Origin: an uncultured Alcaligenaceae bacterium | GTDB lineage: Bacteria > Pseudomonadota > Gammaproteobacteria > Burkholderiales > Burkholderiaceae_B | Assembly: GCA_937952975.1 (NCBI GenBank) | Contig: CALFXX010000134.1 | Location: 1 to 31,272 of the forward strand | DNA length: 31,272 nucleotides | Reading direction: 5' to 3' | Shown here: positions 1 to 6,922 of the stretch, in pieces | Layout: the number at the start of each line of letters is the position of its first letter | How positions within the stretch are numbered: position 1 is the first letter of the stretch | Made by a program: the position numbers and the translations under genes | The notes under the pieces: generated by a model | What the model was told of the DNA's origin: nothing | What the model saw: only the letters and a program-made list of their open reading frames with translations | Database searches by the model: none

Positions 1-1531
1 TATCTTGCTGATAAGTTGAGCCCGCGCTCATTGATACGTTGCTTGAAGCCACTAAATAACCTGGCGAGTTACCGGGCTTGAGTGTGCCCGCAACGGTTAG
101 GTTGCCACCAATCGTGCCTGTGCCTATTAAGGTACCTGCAGACGCAACATAGACAGCCCCCGTGCCAGTGGGCGATGAACCCGCGACCGCTAAGGTACCA
201 CTGGCGACGGTTGTGCCACCGCTGTAGGTATTCGCACCCGTAAAGATCGTCGTACCCGTGCCGTTAAACGTTAAGCCACCCACACCGGAGAACACCCCAG
301 AGAGAGTTGCCGAACCAGCCGTGGGCGCCGTAATCGTGCCACCCGCACTCAATACGCCGAAGGCCAAGCTTGACCGCTCACCATTCAGCAGCGACAACGT
401 GCCACCCGCAAAAACAGGCCGACTGCTAGGGCTCAGACTAGCCAAGCCGACTGTCATACCTGAGCCAATCGTTGTCCCGCAACCGCTACCGTAACAAGTT
501 ACCGTCAAACTCCAAACATTATTGACCGTATCCGTCTGAGTCAGTGTGTACCAGTAGTCGTTCGAGGTACTGTAATACGTTGTGGCATCACCAAAACCAA
601 GCTGTGCAGGGGTCACGCCACTTAATACACCGCTGAGCGTTGAATTGAGGATTGAACTATCGGTCGTCGATAAAGTCGAGATGCCAAAGTTTGTCGAACC
701 TGTCACTGCCGTCGCAGCGAGCTTGCCGTAGGTCGACGTGCCGGCGATGATGATGTTGTAGTTGGTTGGCAAAACACCCGTGTAGGTCAACGCGCCATTC
801 GCGTTACCAGCGCCTTGCTTGTTATTCAAGGTGCCAAGGGTGGCGTTGACGTTGTTGATACCGGCGACTGCACCAACGATGCTACCTGTATTGGTGATGG
901 TACCTACCGAGGCCACACCACTAGCTGTTTGGATGTAAACACCTGCTCCAGCACTGGAGGAAATCGTGCCGCTATTTAGTAACGTGATGAGGGTCCCTGA
1001 AGTGTTACCAATACCCTTATTCGTGCCACTGATGGTTCCTGAGTTATTCAGTAACGTAATCGTGCTGTTACCTCCATTGCGTAAGCCCACATTACCCGAA
1101 GAAATTGTTCCGGTATTCACCAGACTGCTGATAGTGAACCCATCGCCATTATTCAGGCCGTAAGTATTGGTTGCATTACTGCTAGATATCGTTCCATTGT
1201 TGGTAAACGCATCAATGTTTCCGAGGTTGATGAAACCCCAGCTGCCAGCGCTATTGAGCGAAATAGAACCGGTATTGGTGATCGAGTAACTACACAACCA
1301 TGTATTGTTTGTTTGTGTCGCAACCAATGCCGTGGTCACTGAGGTGTCGCCCGCACAAGCGCCCCACGCACTGCCCTGAAATCCCAGGATCCCGAGGCCT
1401 AACAATTGAATGAGGATTCGAGGGATGGTGTGCAACCAGCTTCTAGTGCCTTGTTTTTTACACACCTTAGGCGACACTTGATCGGTCAATTCATCACTTA
1501 ACACGCGAGCCCCAGTCTTCGACGTCAACAT
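1..1531 (-). CDS. Autotransporter (type V secretion) passenger, N-terminal part, runs off the left edge
   Basis: An open frame of 510 codons runs from an ATG at 1531 to the window edge with no stop; I translated it by hand from the complement. The first ~60 residues form a long signal region: a ~30-residue charged/polar stretch, then a hydrophobic core (IQLLGLGILGF) and a likely signal peptidase site after ACA at about residue 60. Residues ~75-230 are low-complexity, beta-helix-like, with repeated NTGTI/NNGTI/NSGTI motifs. Around residues 418-450 there is a recognisable autotransporter-associated beta-strand motif (TFNGTGTTIFTGANTYSGG), followed by GTIGGNLTVAGTLKPGNSP, typical of this family. 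The C-terminal beta-barrel must lie outside the window. The protein is probably surface exposed (adhesin or biofilm type); its ligand cannot be told. ATG was chosen because the frame is closed by TAA 14 codons upstream; a TTG 12 codons upstream is the only alternative. Confidence 0.88.
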   Translation of the reverse strand, partial: MLTSKTGARVLSDELTDQVSPKVCKKQGTRSWLHTIPRILIQLLGLGILGFQGSAWGACAGDTSVTTALVATQTNNTWLCSYSITNTGSISLNSAGSWGFINLGNIDAFTNNGTISSSNATNTYGLNNGDGFTISSLVNTGTISSGNVGLRNGGNSTITLLNNSGTISGTNKGIGNTSGTLITLLNSGTISSSAGAGVYIQTASGVASVGTITNTGSIVGAVAGINNVNATLGTLNNKQGAGNANGALTYTGVLPTNYNIIIAGTSTYGKLAATAVTGSTNFGISTLSTTDSSILNSTLSGVLSGVTPAQLGFGDATTYYSTSNDYWYTLTQTDTVNNVWSLTVTCYGSGCGTTIGSGMTVGLASLSPSSRPVFAGGTLSLLNGERSSLAFGVLSAGGTITAPTAGSATLSGVFSGVGGLTFNGTGTTIFTGANTYSGGTTVASGTLAVAGSSPTGTGAVYVASAGTLIGTGTIGGNLTVAGTLKPGNSPGYLVASSNVSMSAGSTYQQD

Positions 1532-1563
1532 TCTCTTTAACCAATTAGCTGTTGCAATATTTT

Positions 1564-1785
1564 TCAAGTTTTAGCACACAGAGAGGTTAACGCGCTTTCG
1601 AGACTTCGCCAACGAACCAAGCCCGCGACTATGTATGGCGAGAGCTCTATCAGGCCTGCCCGAATTGTTGCCCACGTCACTGGCTCGCCCAACAGTCAAA
1701 CACCCTATAAGGTACCAAACACTGGGATCAAGAAAGCAACCGTCAGTGCCGAAACACCGCCTAAATCGGCGATCAAACGAAAAAA
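1564..1785 (-). pseudogene. Relic of the C-terminal end of an EamA/DMT-family permease
   Basis: Reading the minus strand from about 1785 down to a TGA at 1564-1566 gives about 70 codons that resemble the last two membrane helices of EamA (drug/metabolite transporter) proteins: FFRLIADLGGVSALTVAFLI, then PVFGTL-stop-GV-stop-LLGEPV, then a final hydrophobic stretch with GLIELSPYIVAGLV. The family normally reads LWG and then (W/L)FLGE here, so both stops (TAG and TGA) are most simply explained by TGG tryptophan codons mutated to stops. Upstream of 1785 the frame has many stops and no similarity, so the N-terminal four fifths is gone. It lies 32 bp upstream of the autotransporter start. Family assignment is from motif memory only. 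Confidence 0.6.
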
Positions 1786-1880
1786 ATTAAGATCATTGCG
1801 CGATGATTTTTATTTGAGTGATTTTCGTCTCTTTGTTATTCTTTATTTTCACAACGTAATGATGCAACGACGAGGGCAAC

Positions 1881-2273
1881 GTGTCATTAAAAATTGACAG
1901 TAATAGAAATATCGAAACGGCGGACCAGGCCGAAGAGATCTTGTTTCAGGCACGGCTCGAAAATAAGCGTGCCGTTGTGATTCAAACTGACAACGGCAGA
2001 GTTATACGGATCACTAAGCCGAACAATATGTTGACTCAGCTTTTGAGTGATCTTTCCGGACAAACTCAGCGAGAACAGAGCCAAATCAGGGAATTCGTGT
2101 CATCGCTTCGCGAGCGTGACGCAAAACTAATAAGCCGCCCTGCTCGAGGCTTATCAAATGCTGAAGACGACAATACCTACGACGCTAAAGGCGAACTTCA
2201 ACAGGCACAGTCGTTAAAAAATCGCGAGTCAGACGTATTGCAGATGCAAGCGCGAGAGAACGCAAAAAAATAA
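1881..2273 (+). CDS. Hypothetical small soluble protein, 130 aa
   Basis: A GTG start at 1881 follows a clear Shine-Dalgarno (GAGGG, about five bases upstream), which supports expression. The product is hydrophilic, rich in Q, R, K, E and N, without signal peptide, membrane segment or cysteine. Residues ~10-45 look like a small alpha/beta unit (IQTDNGRVIRITKPN); residues ~50-130 look helical and possibly coiled-coil, with many charged residues and a KK end. I do not recognise the family. It stands alone between the permease relic and the cytochrome gene; the 279 bp that follow (2274-2552) hold no gene I can support. A longer overlapping plus-strand frame (1631-1897) is only the antisense shadow of the permease relic. 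Confidence 0.5.
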   Translation: MSLKIDSNRNIETADQAEEILFQARLENKRAVVIQTDNGRVIRITKPNNMLTQLLSDLSGQTQREQSQIREFVSSLRERDAKLISRPARGLSNAEDDNTYDAKGELQQAQSLKNRESDVLQMQARENAKK

Positions 2274-2552
2274 TCTGGCGCTTCACACGTCTTTTACTGA
2301 ACGTGCGACTTGTTTAACGAGGGGCGCAGAGATAACTTATGAACTTTTCCAGATTCAGAGGCGACTGCCCTGCGCGACTGTGCTGAGCCAACGTCGATAA
2401 AGGCGTGCATATAAAAAGGTCTGTAAATTACGCTTCTATTTTTACGCCGACCGCATAAAACCAAGCGTAAACCCGTATATAAAAGTTCTCGACGTAGAGA
2501 AATTTCAAAGTGAAAATGATTTTTATAAATATCCTTCACATAAGAGACAAAA

Positions 2553-2918
2553 TTGAAAATCACCTTTGTCACGCTCACTTTAGCCGGTTTAGTCCTGAGC
2601 CAAGCAGGTTTGGCACAAGCCGAATCCTCCACTCTGAATAGCACACAGCAGACAGGTCAGCGCTTATTTGCGCAGGCCTGCGGAGTATGTCATTTGCAAG
2701 CCAGTATGGGCGCCAAAACCTATGGGCCGATGCTCAACAAGAGCTCAGCCGCAGGTAACGATGAGGTGATGCGCGTCTTTATCAATAACGGAGCCGAACA
2801 CATGCCAGGCTTTCAGCACTATTTAAAACCTGCTGAGGTCGATGCGATCATTAGCTATATCAGAACAATACCTGTGCCCGCACAAGCGGTTGAGACCTCA
2901 CTGCCAAAGGGGAAATAA
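2553..2918 (+). CDS. Small secreted c-type cytochrome, 121 aa
   Basis: The start is TTG at 2553, chosen because AAGAGA sits six bases upstream and the resulting protein begins with a clean signal peptide (MKITFVTLTLAGLVLSQAGL, cleavage likely after AQA at residue 24). The mature part is a single-haem class I cytochrome c: CGVCH at residues 43-47 binds haem c, and MPGF at about residue 92 can supply the distal methionine. The length (about 97 mature residues) is normal for a mono-haem electron carrier. The stop lies one base before the ATG of the next gene, so the two are almost certainly co-transcribed and this cytochrome is a plausible electron partner of that product. Maturation by the Ccm system in the periplasm is expected. 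Confidence 0.88.
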   Translation: MKITFVTLTLAGLVLSQAGLAQAESSTLNSTQQTGQRLFAQACGVCHLQASMGAKTYGPMLNKSSAAGNDEVMRVFINNGAEHMPGFQHYLKPAEVDAIISYIRTIPVPAQAVETSLPKGK

Positions 2919-2919
2919 T

Positions 2920-4749
2920 ATGACTCATCATTACGCAGCGCGCATCGCTTTATTCGTCGGCCTAGTATTTGGTGCACAAAGCTTTGCTGCAGATAAAGTC
3001 CTGCACGGCACCATCACCACAGAGGACGGTAAAACGCTGGAAGGCGTAACAGTCTCAGCCAAACTGGATGGCTCGACCAAAACAGTCAGCGTCTATACCG
3101 ATCAATCGGGCAAGTTTTATTTTCCTGCCATGCAAGAGGGATCCTATAAAGTCTGGGCACAAGCTCTCGGATTTAATCGAGCAGATGGCAGTCTTAATAC
3201 CTCAAAAAATAATACGCAAGATTTAAAGCTCGCAGCAATCTCAGACACCGAAACTCGATATCGTCAACTTCCAAGTGAGATGATGATGGCGGCGTTACCA
3301 GGCGAGTCGGTGCATGATGCACGTATGAAAAGTCTTTTCATGAATAATTGTGCGGGCTGTCACTCGCCCTCCTATCTGCTGCAATTCAAATTTGATGCAG
3401 CAGGCTGGAATAAGATTATCAATTTGATGAAAACGGTACCTGTGTCAGGTGTCTATCCCGGCTCGCAAGATAAATCGAACCAGATGATTGAGCGTCATCA
3501 AAAAGAATTTGCGCAGTACCTCGCTGACGCGCGAGGCCCGGGCGCATCTTCCATGAAAGTTACGGAACGACCCAGACCGACGGGCGAGTCCGCGCGCGCA
3601 GTGTGGACACTGTATGACCTGCCAATCAATGCAGACTCTGGGATCGGTACAAAGTACAACCCAAATGATGGCACCAACTGGGCCTTAGGTACAACCTCTA
3701 AGATCGGTGAGTTACCTCATGATGGCGCATTAGGTCTTGATGGCACGATCTATTTCACCTCCATTACAGCTAATCGAGAGGTATCGATTGGCAAGGTCGA
3801 TAGGAAGTCAGGTGCGGTGAGTTTTATTAAAACAGAAGCAAAAAATGGCATGGCTGCAGGATCGCACGGTTTAGCGCGTGATGCGACTGGCAACCTATGG
3901 TTTGATATCAACCCGGGGCGCCGCGCGCTTGGAAAACTTGATACCAAAACAGACAAGATTACCGTTTATCAAACCCCTGAAAGCATGGCACCTGTTGGCG
4001 GTGCAGTGACAGTCGACGTAGATAGCAAAGGGATGGTATGGGCCTCAACACCACAAGGCGTCGTACGGTTTGATCCCACAACAGAGAAATTTACAGAATA
4101 CAAATCGACGATCCCTGATCCAAACCCTAAAGGTTCAGGGCAAACATATGGCGTCGCCGCTGATCGTGATGGAAATGGTTGGTGGGCGCAAATGGCGATG
4201 GATACGGTCTATCATGCAGATGTGACAAGCGGCAAAGTCACTCCGATCAAAATAGCGGATGTGGAAACGCCCCCCATCCCTGAGACAGATCGTAAATTTT
4301 ACGAATCAATGAGTGATCTGGGATTTAACGCGCCTATGCCCTGGTCGGCAGGTCCGCGTCGGATGGGAACGGATAAGAATGGCGATGTCCTCTGGGTGGG
4401 TAACTCTTGGGGCTCATCGCTTGCCCGCATCGATACAAAAACAAAGCAAGTAGAAACCATTCCATTCCCAGAAAAAACCATGCAGGGTTATCACGCAACA
4501 ATCGATAACCAGCACAATGTATGGGCAAATTTATGGACGAATGACCGCTTGGTTAAATACGATCCCGCTAATAAATCTTGGACTATTTTCGAATTGCCTG
4601 TCAGAGGTACAGAAATCAGACACATCGCACATTTAGACACACCTCAAGGCCCTGAAATCGTTGTGCCAGTTTATCGGACAAGCCAGATGGGGATATTGAC
4701 AGTGCGTAGTGAAAAAGAAATGGCAGAGGCCAAAAACTCAGTGCAATAA
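2920..4749 (+). CDS. Periplasmic carboxypeptidase-like domain / haem c / beta-propeller protein, 609 aa
   Basis: The ATG at 2920 has AGGGG about seven bases upstream and gives a signal peptide ending AQSFAA at about residue 23; a longer in-frame extension to 2842 would overlap the cytochrome and is rejected. Domains in order: residues ~25-95, a carboxypeptidase regulatory-like beta-sandwich (DGKTLEGVTVSAKLDG, SGKFYFPAMQEGSYKVWAQA); residues ~130-180, a cytochrome c-like segment with CAGCH at 144-148; residues ~250-600, a beta-propeller with repeated blades such as GSHGLARDATGNLWF, VTVDVDSKGMVWAS and ATIDNQHNVWANLW, like the virginiamycin B lyase (Vgb)/NHL type. Vgb-like here means fold only; no lyase activity is implied. 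Tight linkage to the small cytochrome suggests a redox enzyme or electron-receiving binding protein of unknown substrate. Confidence 0.85.
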   Translation: MTHHYAARIALFVGLVFGAQSFAADKVLHGTITTEDGKTLEGVTVSAKLDGSTKTVSVYTDQSGKFYFPAMQEGSYKVWAQALGFNRADGSLNTSKNNTQDLKLAAISDTETRYRQLPSEMMMAALPGESVHDARMKSLFMNNCAGCHSPSYLLQFKFDAAGWNKIINLMKTVPVSGVYPGSQDKSNQMIERHQKEFAQYLADARGPGASSMKVTERPRPTGESARAVWTLYDLPINADSGIGTKYNPNDGTNWALGTTSKIGELPHDGALGLDGTIYFTSITANREVSIGKVDRKSGAVSFIKTEAKNGMAAGSHGLARDATGNLWFDINPGRRALGKLDTKTDKITVYQTPESMAPVGGAVTVDVDSKGMVWASTPQGVVRFDPTTEKFTEYKSTIPDPNPKGSGQTYGVAADRDGNGWWAQMAMDTVYHADVTSGKVTPIKIADVETPPIPETDRKFYESMSDLGFNAPMPWSAGPRRMGTDKNGDVLWVGNSWGSSLARIDTKTKQVETIPFPEKTMQGYHATIDNQHNVWANLWTNDRLVKYDPANKSWTIFELPVRGTEIRHIAHLDTPQGPEIVVPVYRTSQMGILTVRSEKEMAEAKNSVQ

Positions 4750-4820
4750 TCACGATGCATAGCACTTCGGCTCTTCATCAGTAACGGGGTAGAGCCCGAG
4801 AACACTTCATATGCGTTGAG

Positions 4821-4903
4821 GCAGCACTGACAACTTCACAAACCGCCTGAGGTGCTGAAATCTTAGGCTTTTAGCTTTTGATCTGCGGGAGGGATACTAA
4901 CCG
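4821..4903. repeat. Dispersed 83-bp repeat, copy R1
   Basis: Copy 1 of a repeat seen three times in the toxin-antitoxin block. Its 83 bases align without gaps to R2 (5729-5811) with 75 identities by hand count. It starts GCAGCACTGACAAC and ends GGGATACTAACCG. CAGCAC and GTGCTG near the left end are inverted and could form a 6-bp stem around a 24-base loop. The right end stops two bases before the stop codon (complement of 4905-4907) of the HTH antitoxin gene. Confidence 0.9.
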
Positions 4904-4904
4904 C

Positions 4905-5228
4905 TCAAGCAACGCTGACGCAGTGAGCGTGTATATCTACTTTCATCGTAGACTTAAGAGCAGAAAAAATTGCAGCCAAGTTTGTCATGGTCGGGTTGCC
5001 TGATGAGGACAGCATCCGATGAACACTTTTTGCTGGTTTCTCAACGGAGATCGCCAAACCCTCAAACCCCATCGTCGCGTTGACAAGATCGCGCAAGATA
5101 AGCTTTGCGGTCTCGGGCTCACCATTCAGAAAAAGCATGATTGCCTCGTTCAACATAGCACAGGCAAACTCAGGTTCGCGCTCGACGCGTGCTAAAACCG
5201 TTTCTTTAAAGTCTCTGGTCAGTGCCAT
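4905..5228 (-). CDS. HTH antitoxin / DNA-binding protein of a HigBA-like module, 107 aa
   Basis: The start ATG at 5228 follows AAGGGG and gives the typical N-terminus MALTRDFKETVLARVEREPE; the frame can be extended upstream but would overlap the toxin gene out of frame. The middle (FLNGEPETAKLILRDLVNAT) and the segment KSVHRMLSSSGNPTMTNLAA match the helix-turn-helix antitoxins that accompany RelE/HigB-like toxins: the second contains the recognition-helix region. It would bind the toxin and repress the operon. Order is toxin first, antitoxin second, five bases apart, as in higBA. The 3' end abuts repeat R1. The family is recognised from memory; the exact antitoxin subfamily is not certain. 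Confidence 0.82.
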   Translation of the reverse strand: MALTRDFKETVLARVEREPEFACAMLNEAIMLFLNGEPETAKLILRDLVNATMGFEGLAISVEKPAKSVHRMLSSSGNPTMTNLAAIFSALKSTMKVDIHAHCVSVA

Positions 5229-5233
5229 ATTTA

Positions 5234-5620
5234 TTACCCCTTGCGTGTGCCTTTCGCTACAACTGATTGAGTTTTTTTGAGTAAATTTGCTTTTGCCCGC
5301 TTGTATTCTTTCCACAATTCAACGGCTTGATCAATGTCTCGTTGCTGTCCGTTTTTGGAACCGCCGCCCAAGAGCATAATGATCTCGATACCGTCCTTTG
5401 CTAGATAAATCCGCCAGCCCGCACCGTAATTAATTTTGTATTCGCCAATGCCACGAAACCACTCAACACTGGACAGATTTCCTTGTTGCATCCGGTACTT
5501 CGCAGTAGCAACTTTAGCGGCAATATCGGGTGCCAACCCGTCGAACCATTGCGCGTACGGGCTGAGTCCGTCATCGAGCAATAGTTCGAGTACTTGAAAG
5601 GCCATGGTTAATGGTAACAT
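5234..5620 (-). CDS. RelE/HigB-like mRNA interferase toxin, 128 aa
   Basis: The core reads SPYAQWFDGLAPDIAAKVA, then GEYKINYGAGWRIYLAKDG, then IIMLLGGGSKNGQQRDIDQA, the usual order of the RelE/ParE-superfamily toxins annotated as phage-derived Gp49-like/HigB: an N-terminal helix pair, the (R/K)IxxGxGxRIY strand with basic residues, and the final LLGGGxKxxQxxDI strand and helix. The start is uncertain. The frame is open to a GTG at 5692, but that lies inside a terminator hairpin and adds a hydrophobic lead without a family match; ATGs at 5632, 5620 and 5605 are possible, and 5620 has a weak GGA eight bases upstream. Paired with the HTH antitoxin five bases downstream. Such toxins cleave mRNA at the ribosome. 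Confidence 0.82.
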   Translation of the reverse strand: MLPLTMAFQVLELLLDDGLSPYAQWFDGLAPDIAAKVATAKYRMQQGNLSSVEWFRGIGEYKINYGAGWRIYLAKDGIEIIMLLGGGSKNGQQRDIDQAVELWKEYKRAKANLLKKTQSVVAKGTRKG

Positions 5621-5686
5621 AAAAGTATCCATTTGCACAACAGGCGCATCACCAGCACAAGCACCCACAATCGTAGCCAAAAGAAA

Positions 5687-5704
5687 AAGCACCCGAAGGT
5701 GCTT
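5687..5704 (-). terminator. Intrinsic terminator with UUCG loop
   Basis: On the minus strand AAGCACC, loop TTCG, GGTGCTT form a perfect 7-bp stem followed by TTTCTTTT. The extra-stable UUCG loop and T tract make a strong Rho-independent terminator. It sits between the Doc module (ends 5812) and the HigB-like toxin, so it would keep the upstream minus-strand transcript from reading into the next module. Confidence 0.8.
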
Positions 5705-5728
5705 AACTTGTATTGACCACTTGGCGCC

Positions 5729-5811
5729 GCAGCACTGACAACATCACAAACCGCCTGAGGTGCTGAAATCACAGGTTTTTTGCTTTTGGTCTGCGGGAGA
5801 GATGCTAACCG
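5729..5811. repeat. Dispersed 83-bp repeat, copy R2
   Basis: Copy 2; 75 of 83 bases identical to R1 without gaps. The CAGCAC/GTGCTG inverted pair is kept. It ends one base before the doc stop codon (complement of 5812-5814). Similarity to R3 goes on into the coding end (ACTCTTGAGC at 5818-5827 and at 7472-7481). Confidence 0.9.
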
Positions 5812-6195
5812 TCATGACTCTTGAGCGACGGCAAACCCTCGCAGCCACGGTTCAAGATGGGCGATATCAAACGTGCCAGCCTCGAACATCTGCAGGATCT
5901 CTACGTGGATGACCATTGGCGGTCTCTTTAAGCACCAGCCGTTGATACGCAGAAACACGTCGGCGGCCGCAAAAGCGATACGCTTGTTGCCATCGACAAA
6001 GGGGTGATGAATAGCAAGGCTTTCTAGCGATGCTGCAGCCTCAGCGATGATATCGTCGTAGTAACCCGTTTGTGGTCGAAACAGGGCTGCTTCGAGGGCG
6101 CCTGGGTCACGAACACCACCCTCGCCGCCATACCTTCGCATTAATACCGTGTGTATGCCGAGCACATCGGCCACAGTGAGATAATCGCGAACCAC
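5812..6195 (-). CDS. doc: Doc-type (Fic fold) toxin, death-on-curing family, 127 aa
   Basis: The protein shows the short Fic fold of the Doc family: an N-terminal YLTVADVLGIH segment, GGVRDPGALEAALFRPQTG (residues ~26-44), and the catalytic loop HPFVDGNKR at residues 64-72, in which H64, D68 and the basic end match the HxFx(D/E)GNKR motif with Doc-type NKR. Doc of phage P1 phosphorylates EF-Tu and stops translation; the same is inferred here. A GTG start at 6195 lies three bases after the antitoxin stop, and no strong ribosome site is visible, so translational coupling is likely. Length is normal for Doc. Its 3' end touches repeat R2. Confidence 0.9.
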   Translation of the reverse strand: MVRDYLTVADVLGIHTVLMRRYGGEGGVRDPGALEAALFRPQTGYYDDIIAEAAASLESLAIHHPFVDGNKRIAFAAADVFLRINGWCLKRPPMVIHVEILQMFEAGTFDIAHLEPWLRGFAVAQES

Positions 6196-6198
6196 AGC

Positions 6199-6429
6199 TT
6201 ATTTCGCGAGTTCGCGGTACAAATGATCAAACTCATCAAGACTAGAGGCAAACGACGCCATCACGTGGCGGCGGGGTCGGGTCTTTTGCTGGCGGTCGAT
6301 GTAATCACGCAGAGCCTCATCGAGCACAGCCTGAAATTGCCGGCCTTGCTCCTCAGCAATTTGACGTAATGCGGTCAACACGTCAGGCGATGCCTGAGAA
6401 GAAAACTTTTCGCGTGCAGCAGTTGCCAT
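6199..6429 (-). CDS. Ribbon-helix-helix antitoxin of the Doc module, 76 aa
   Basis: ATG at 6429 with AGGTG six bases upstream. Residues ~8-50 (KFSSQASPDVLTALRQIAEE, then ALRDYIDRQQ) suggest a short strand and two helices of the ribbon-helix-helix (CopG/Arc) class that binds DNA as a dimer; the basic linker KTRPRRHV and acidic tail (SLDEFDHLYRELAK) would contact the toxin. The classic Doc partner is Phd, a different fold, so this is a hybrid pairing. A nested dyad sits just upstream (6441-6478) as its likely operator. The RHH call is by pattern and not certain. Confidence 0.75.
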   Translation of the reverse strand: MATAAREKFSSQASPDVLTALRQIAEEQGRQFQAVLDEALRDYIDRQQKTRPRRHVMASFASSLDEFDHLYRELAK

Positions 6430-6440
6430 GAAAGCACCTC

Positions 6441-6478
6441 ATCTTGATAGATCATGAAATAGCATGATACTTCAAGAT
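6441..6478. promoter_or_regulatory. Nested inverted repeat, likely operator of the Doc module
   Basis: Two nested perfect dyads share one centre: outer arms ATCTTGA (6441-6447) and TCAAGAT (6472-6478), inner arms ATCATG (6451-6456) and CATGAT (6463-6468), with 3-base linkers and a 6-base centre. It ends 12 bp before the antitoxin start codon, where autorepressing antitoxins bind. Function is inferred from position. Confidence 0.65.
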
Positions 6479-6499
6479 AATTTGAATCGCATATTTTTG

Positions 6500-6529
6500 T
6501 TTTTGCTTTTAGTCTGCGTGAGGGATGCG
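6500..6529. repeat. Partial repeat copy R4 (right half only)
   Basis: TTTTTGCTTTTAGTCTGCGT followed by GAGGGATGCG matches the right third of R1-R3. The left part of the repeat is absent; that place holds the operator of the Doc module. It lies between the divergent Doc and VapBC modules. Confidence 0.6.
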
Positions 6530-6616
6530 AAATAGCTGTCAGGGTATCGCCGGCAACCGATACTCTCGCAAAATGCTCGACCAAAGCTGTATAGAATGAT
6601 AACTGTCCTGTCTCAC

Positions 6617-6671
6617 GTACATCCACGTATGTACATTGAGCTTATTTTACGTTAAGATGTACACGTACATC
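6617..6671. promoter_or_regulatory. Two palindromes, likely VapBC operator region
   Basis: Site 1 is GTACAT-N6-ATGTAC (6617-6634); site 2 is GATGTA-CACG-TACATC (6656-6671). Both carry the half-site GTACAT or its complement and they flank an AT-rich stretch with a possible TTGAGC -35. Site 2 ends 14 bp before the vapB start. VapBC complexes commonly bind such dyads to repress their own operon. Confidence 0.6.
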
Positions 6672-6685
6672 CAACGAGACTCACT

Positions 6686-6922
6686 ATGGCCAACACCAAA
6701 CTATTCAAGAACGGCAATTCACAAGCCGTTCGCATTCCTGCAGAACTTGCCTACAACTCGTGGGATATAGAGCTTGTAATCGAGCGGCAAGGTGACGAGT
6801 TACGTATTCGCCCAGCCCAACGGCGCATGGGCGATGTGTTAGGAAAACTTGCGAAGTTTTCACCTGACTTCATGGCTCACGGGCGCGGCGAAAACATTGA
6901 AGGCGAGCGTGAGGCGTTATGA
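6686..6922 (+). CDS. vapB: VapB antitoxin (AbrB/SpoVT fold), 78 aa
   Basis: The N-terminus MANTKLFKNGNSQAVRIPAE is the diagnostic swapped-hairpin AbrB DNA-binding motif of VapB antitoxins. The middle (DELRIRPAQRRMGDVLGKLA) is the usual linker, and the end (FMAHGRGENIEGEREAL) is the toxin-binding tail. Its last four bases overlap the start of vapC (ATGA), the normal coupled layout. It would neutralise VapC and, with it, repress from the palindromes just upstream. It points opposite to the neighbouring modules, so VapBC is inverted within the block. Confidence 0.93.
   Translation: MANTKLFKNGNSQAVRIPAELAYNSWDIELVIERQGDELRIRPAQRRMGDVLGKLAKFSPDFMAHGRGENIEGEREAL

Noticed and set aside
258..1163. 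Plus-strand frames of 78 and 65 codons in the first kilobase
   Set aside because: They are antisense shadows of the repetitive autotransporter gene, full of P and V from reversed G/T-rich codons.
1631..1897. An 88-codon plus-strand gene
   Set aside because: It is antisense to the permease relic, has no ribosome site and runs into the next gene's start.
2294..2644. A 116-codon minus-strand frame
   Set aside because: It covers the cytochrome gene start on the other strand and shows no domain.
2842..2919. Longer N-terminus of the propeller protein
   Set aside because: It would overlap the cytochrome gene by 77 bases and hide a clear signal peptide that begins at 2920.
4821..5811. Repeats as intrinsic terminators of the modules
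   Set aside because: The CAGCAC/GTGCTG stem has a 24-base loop, no T tract follows, and the stem is broken in R3.
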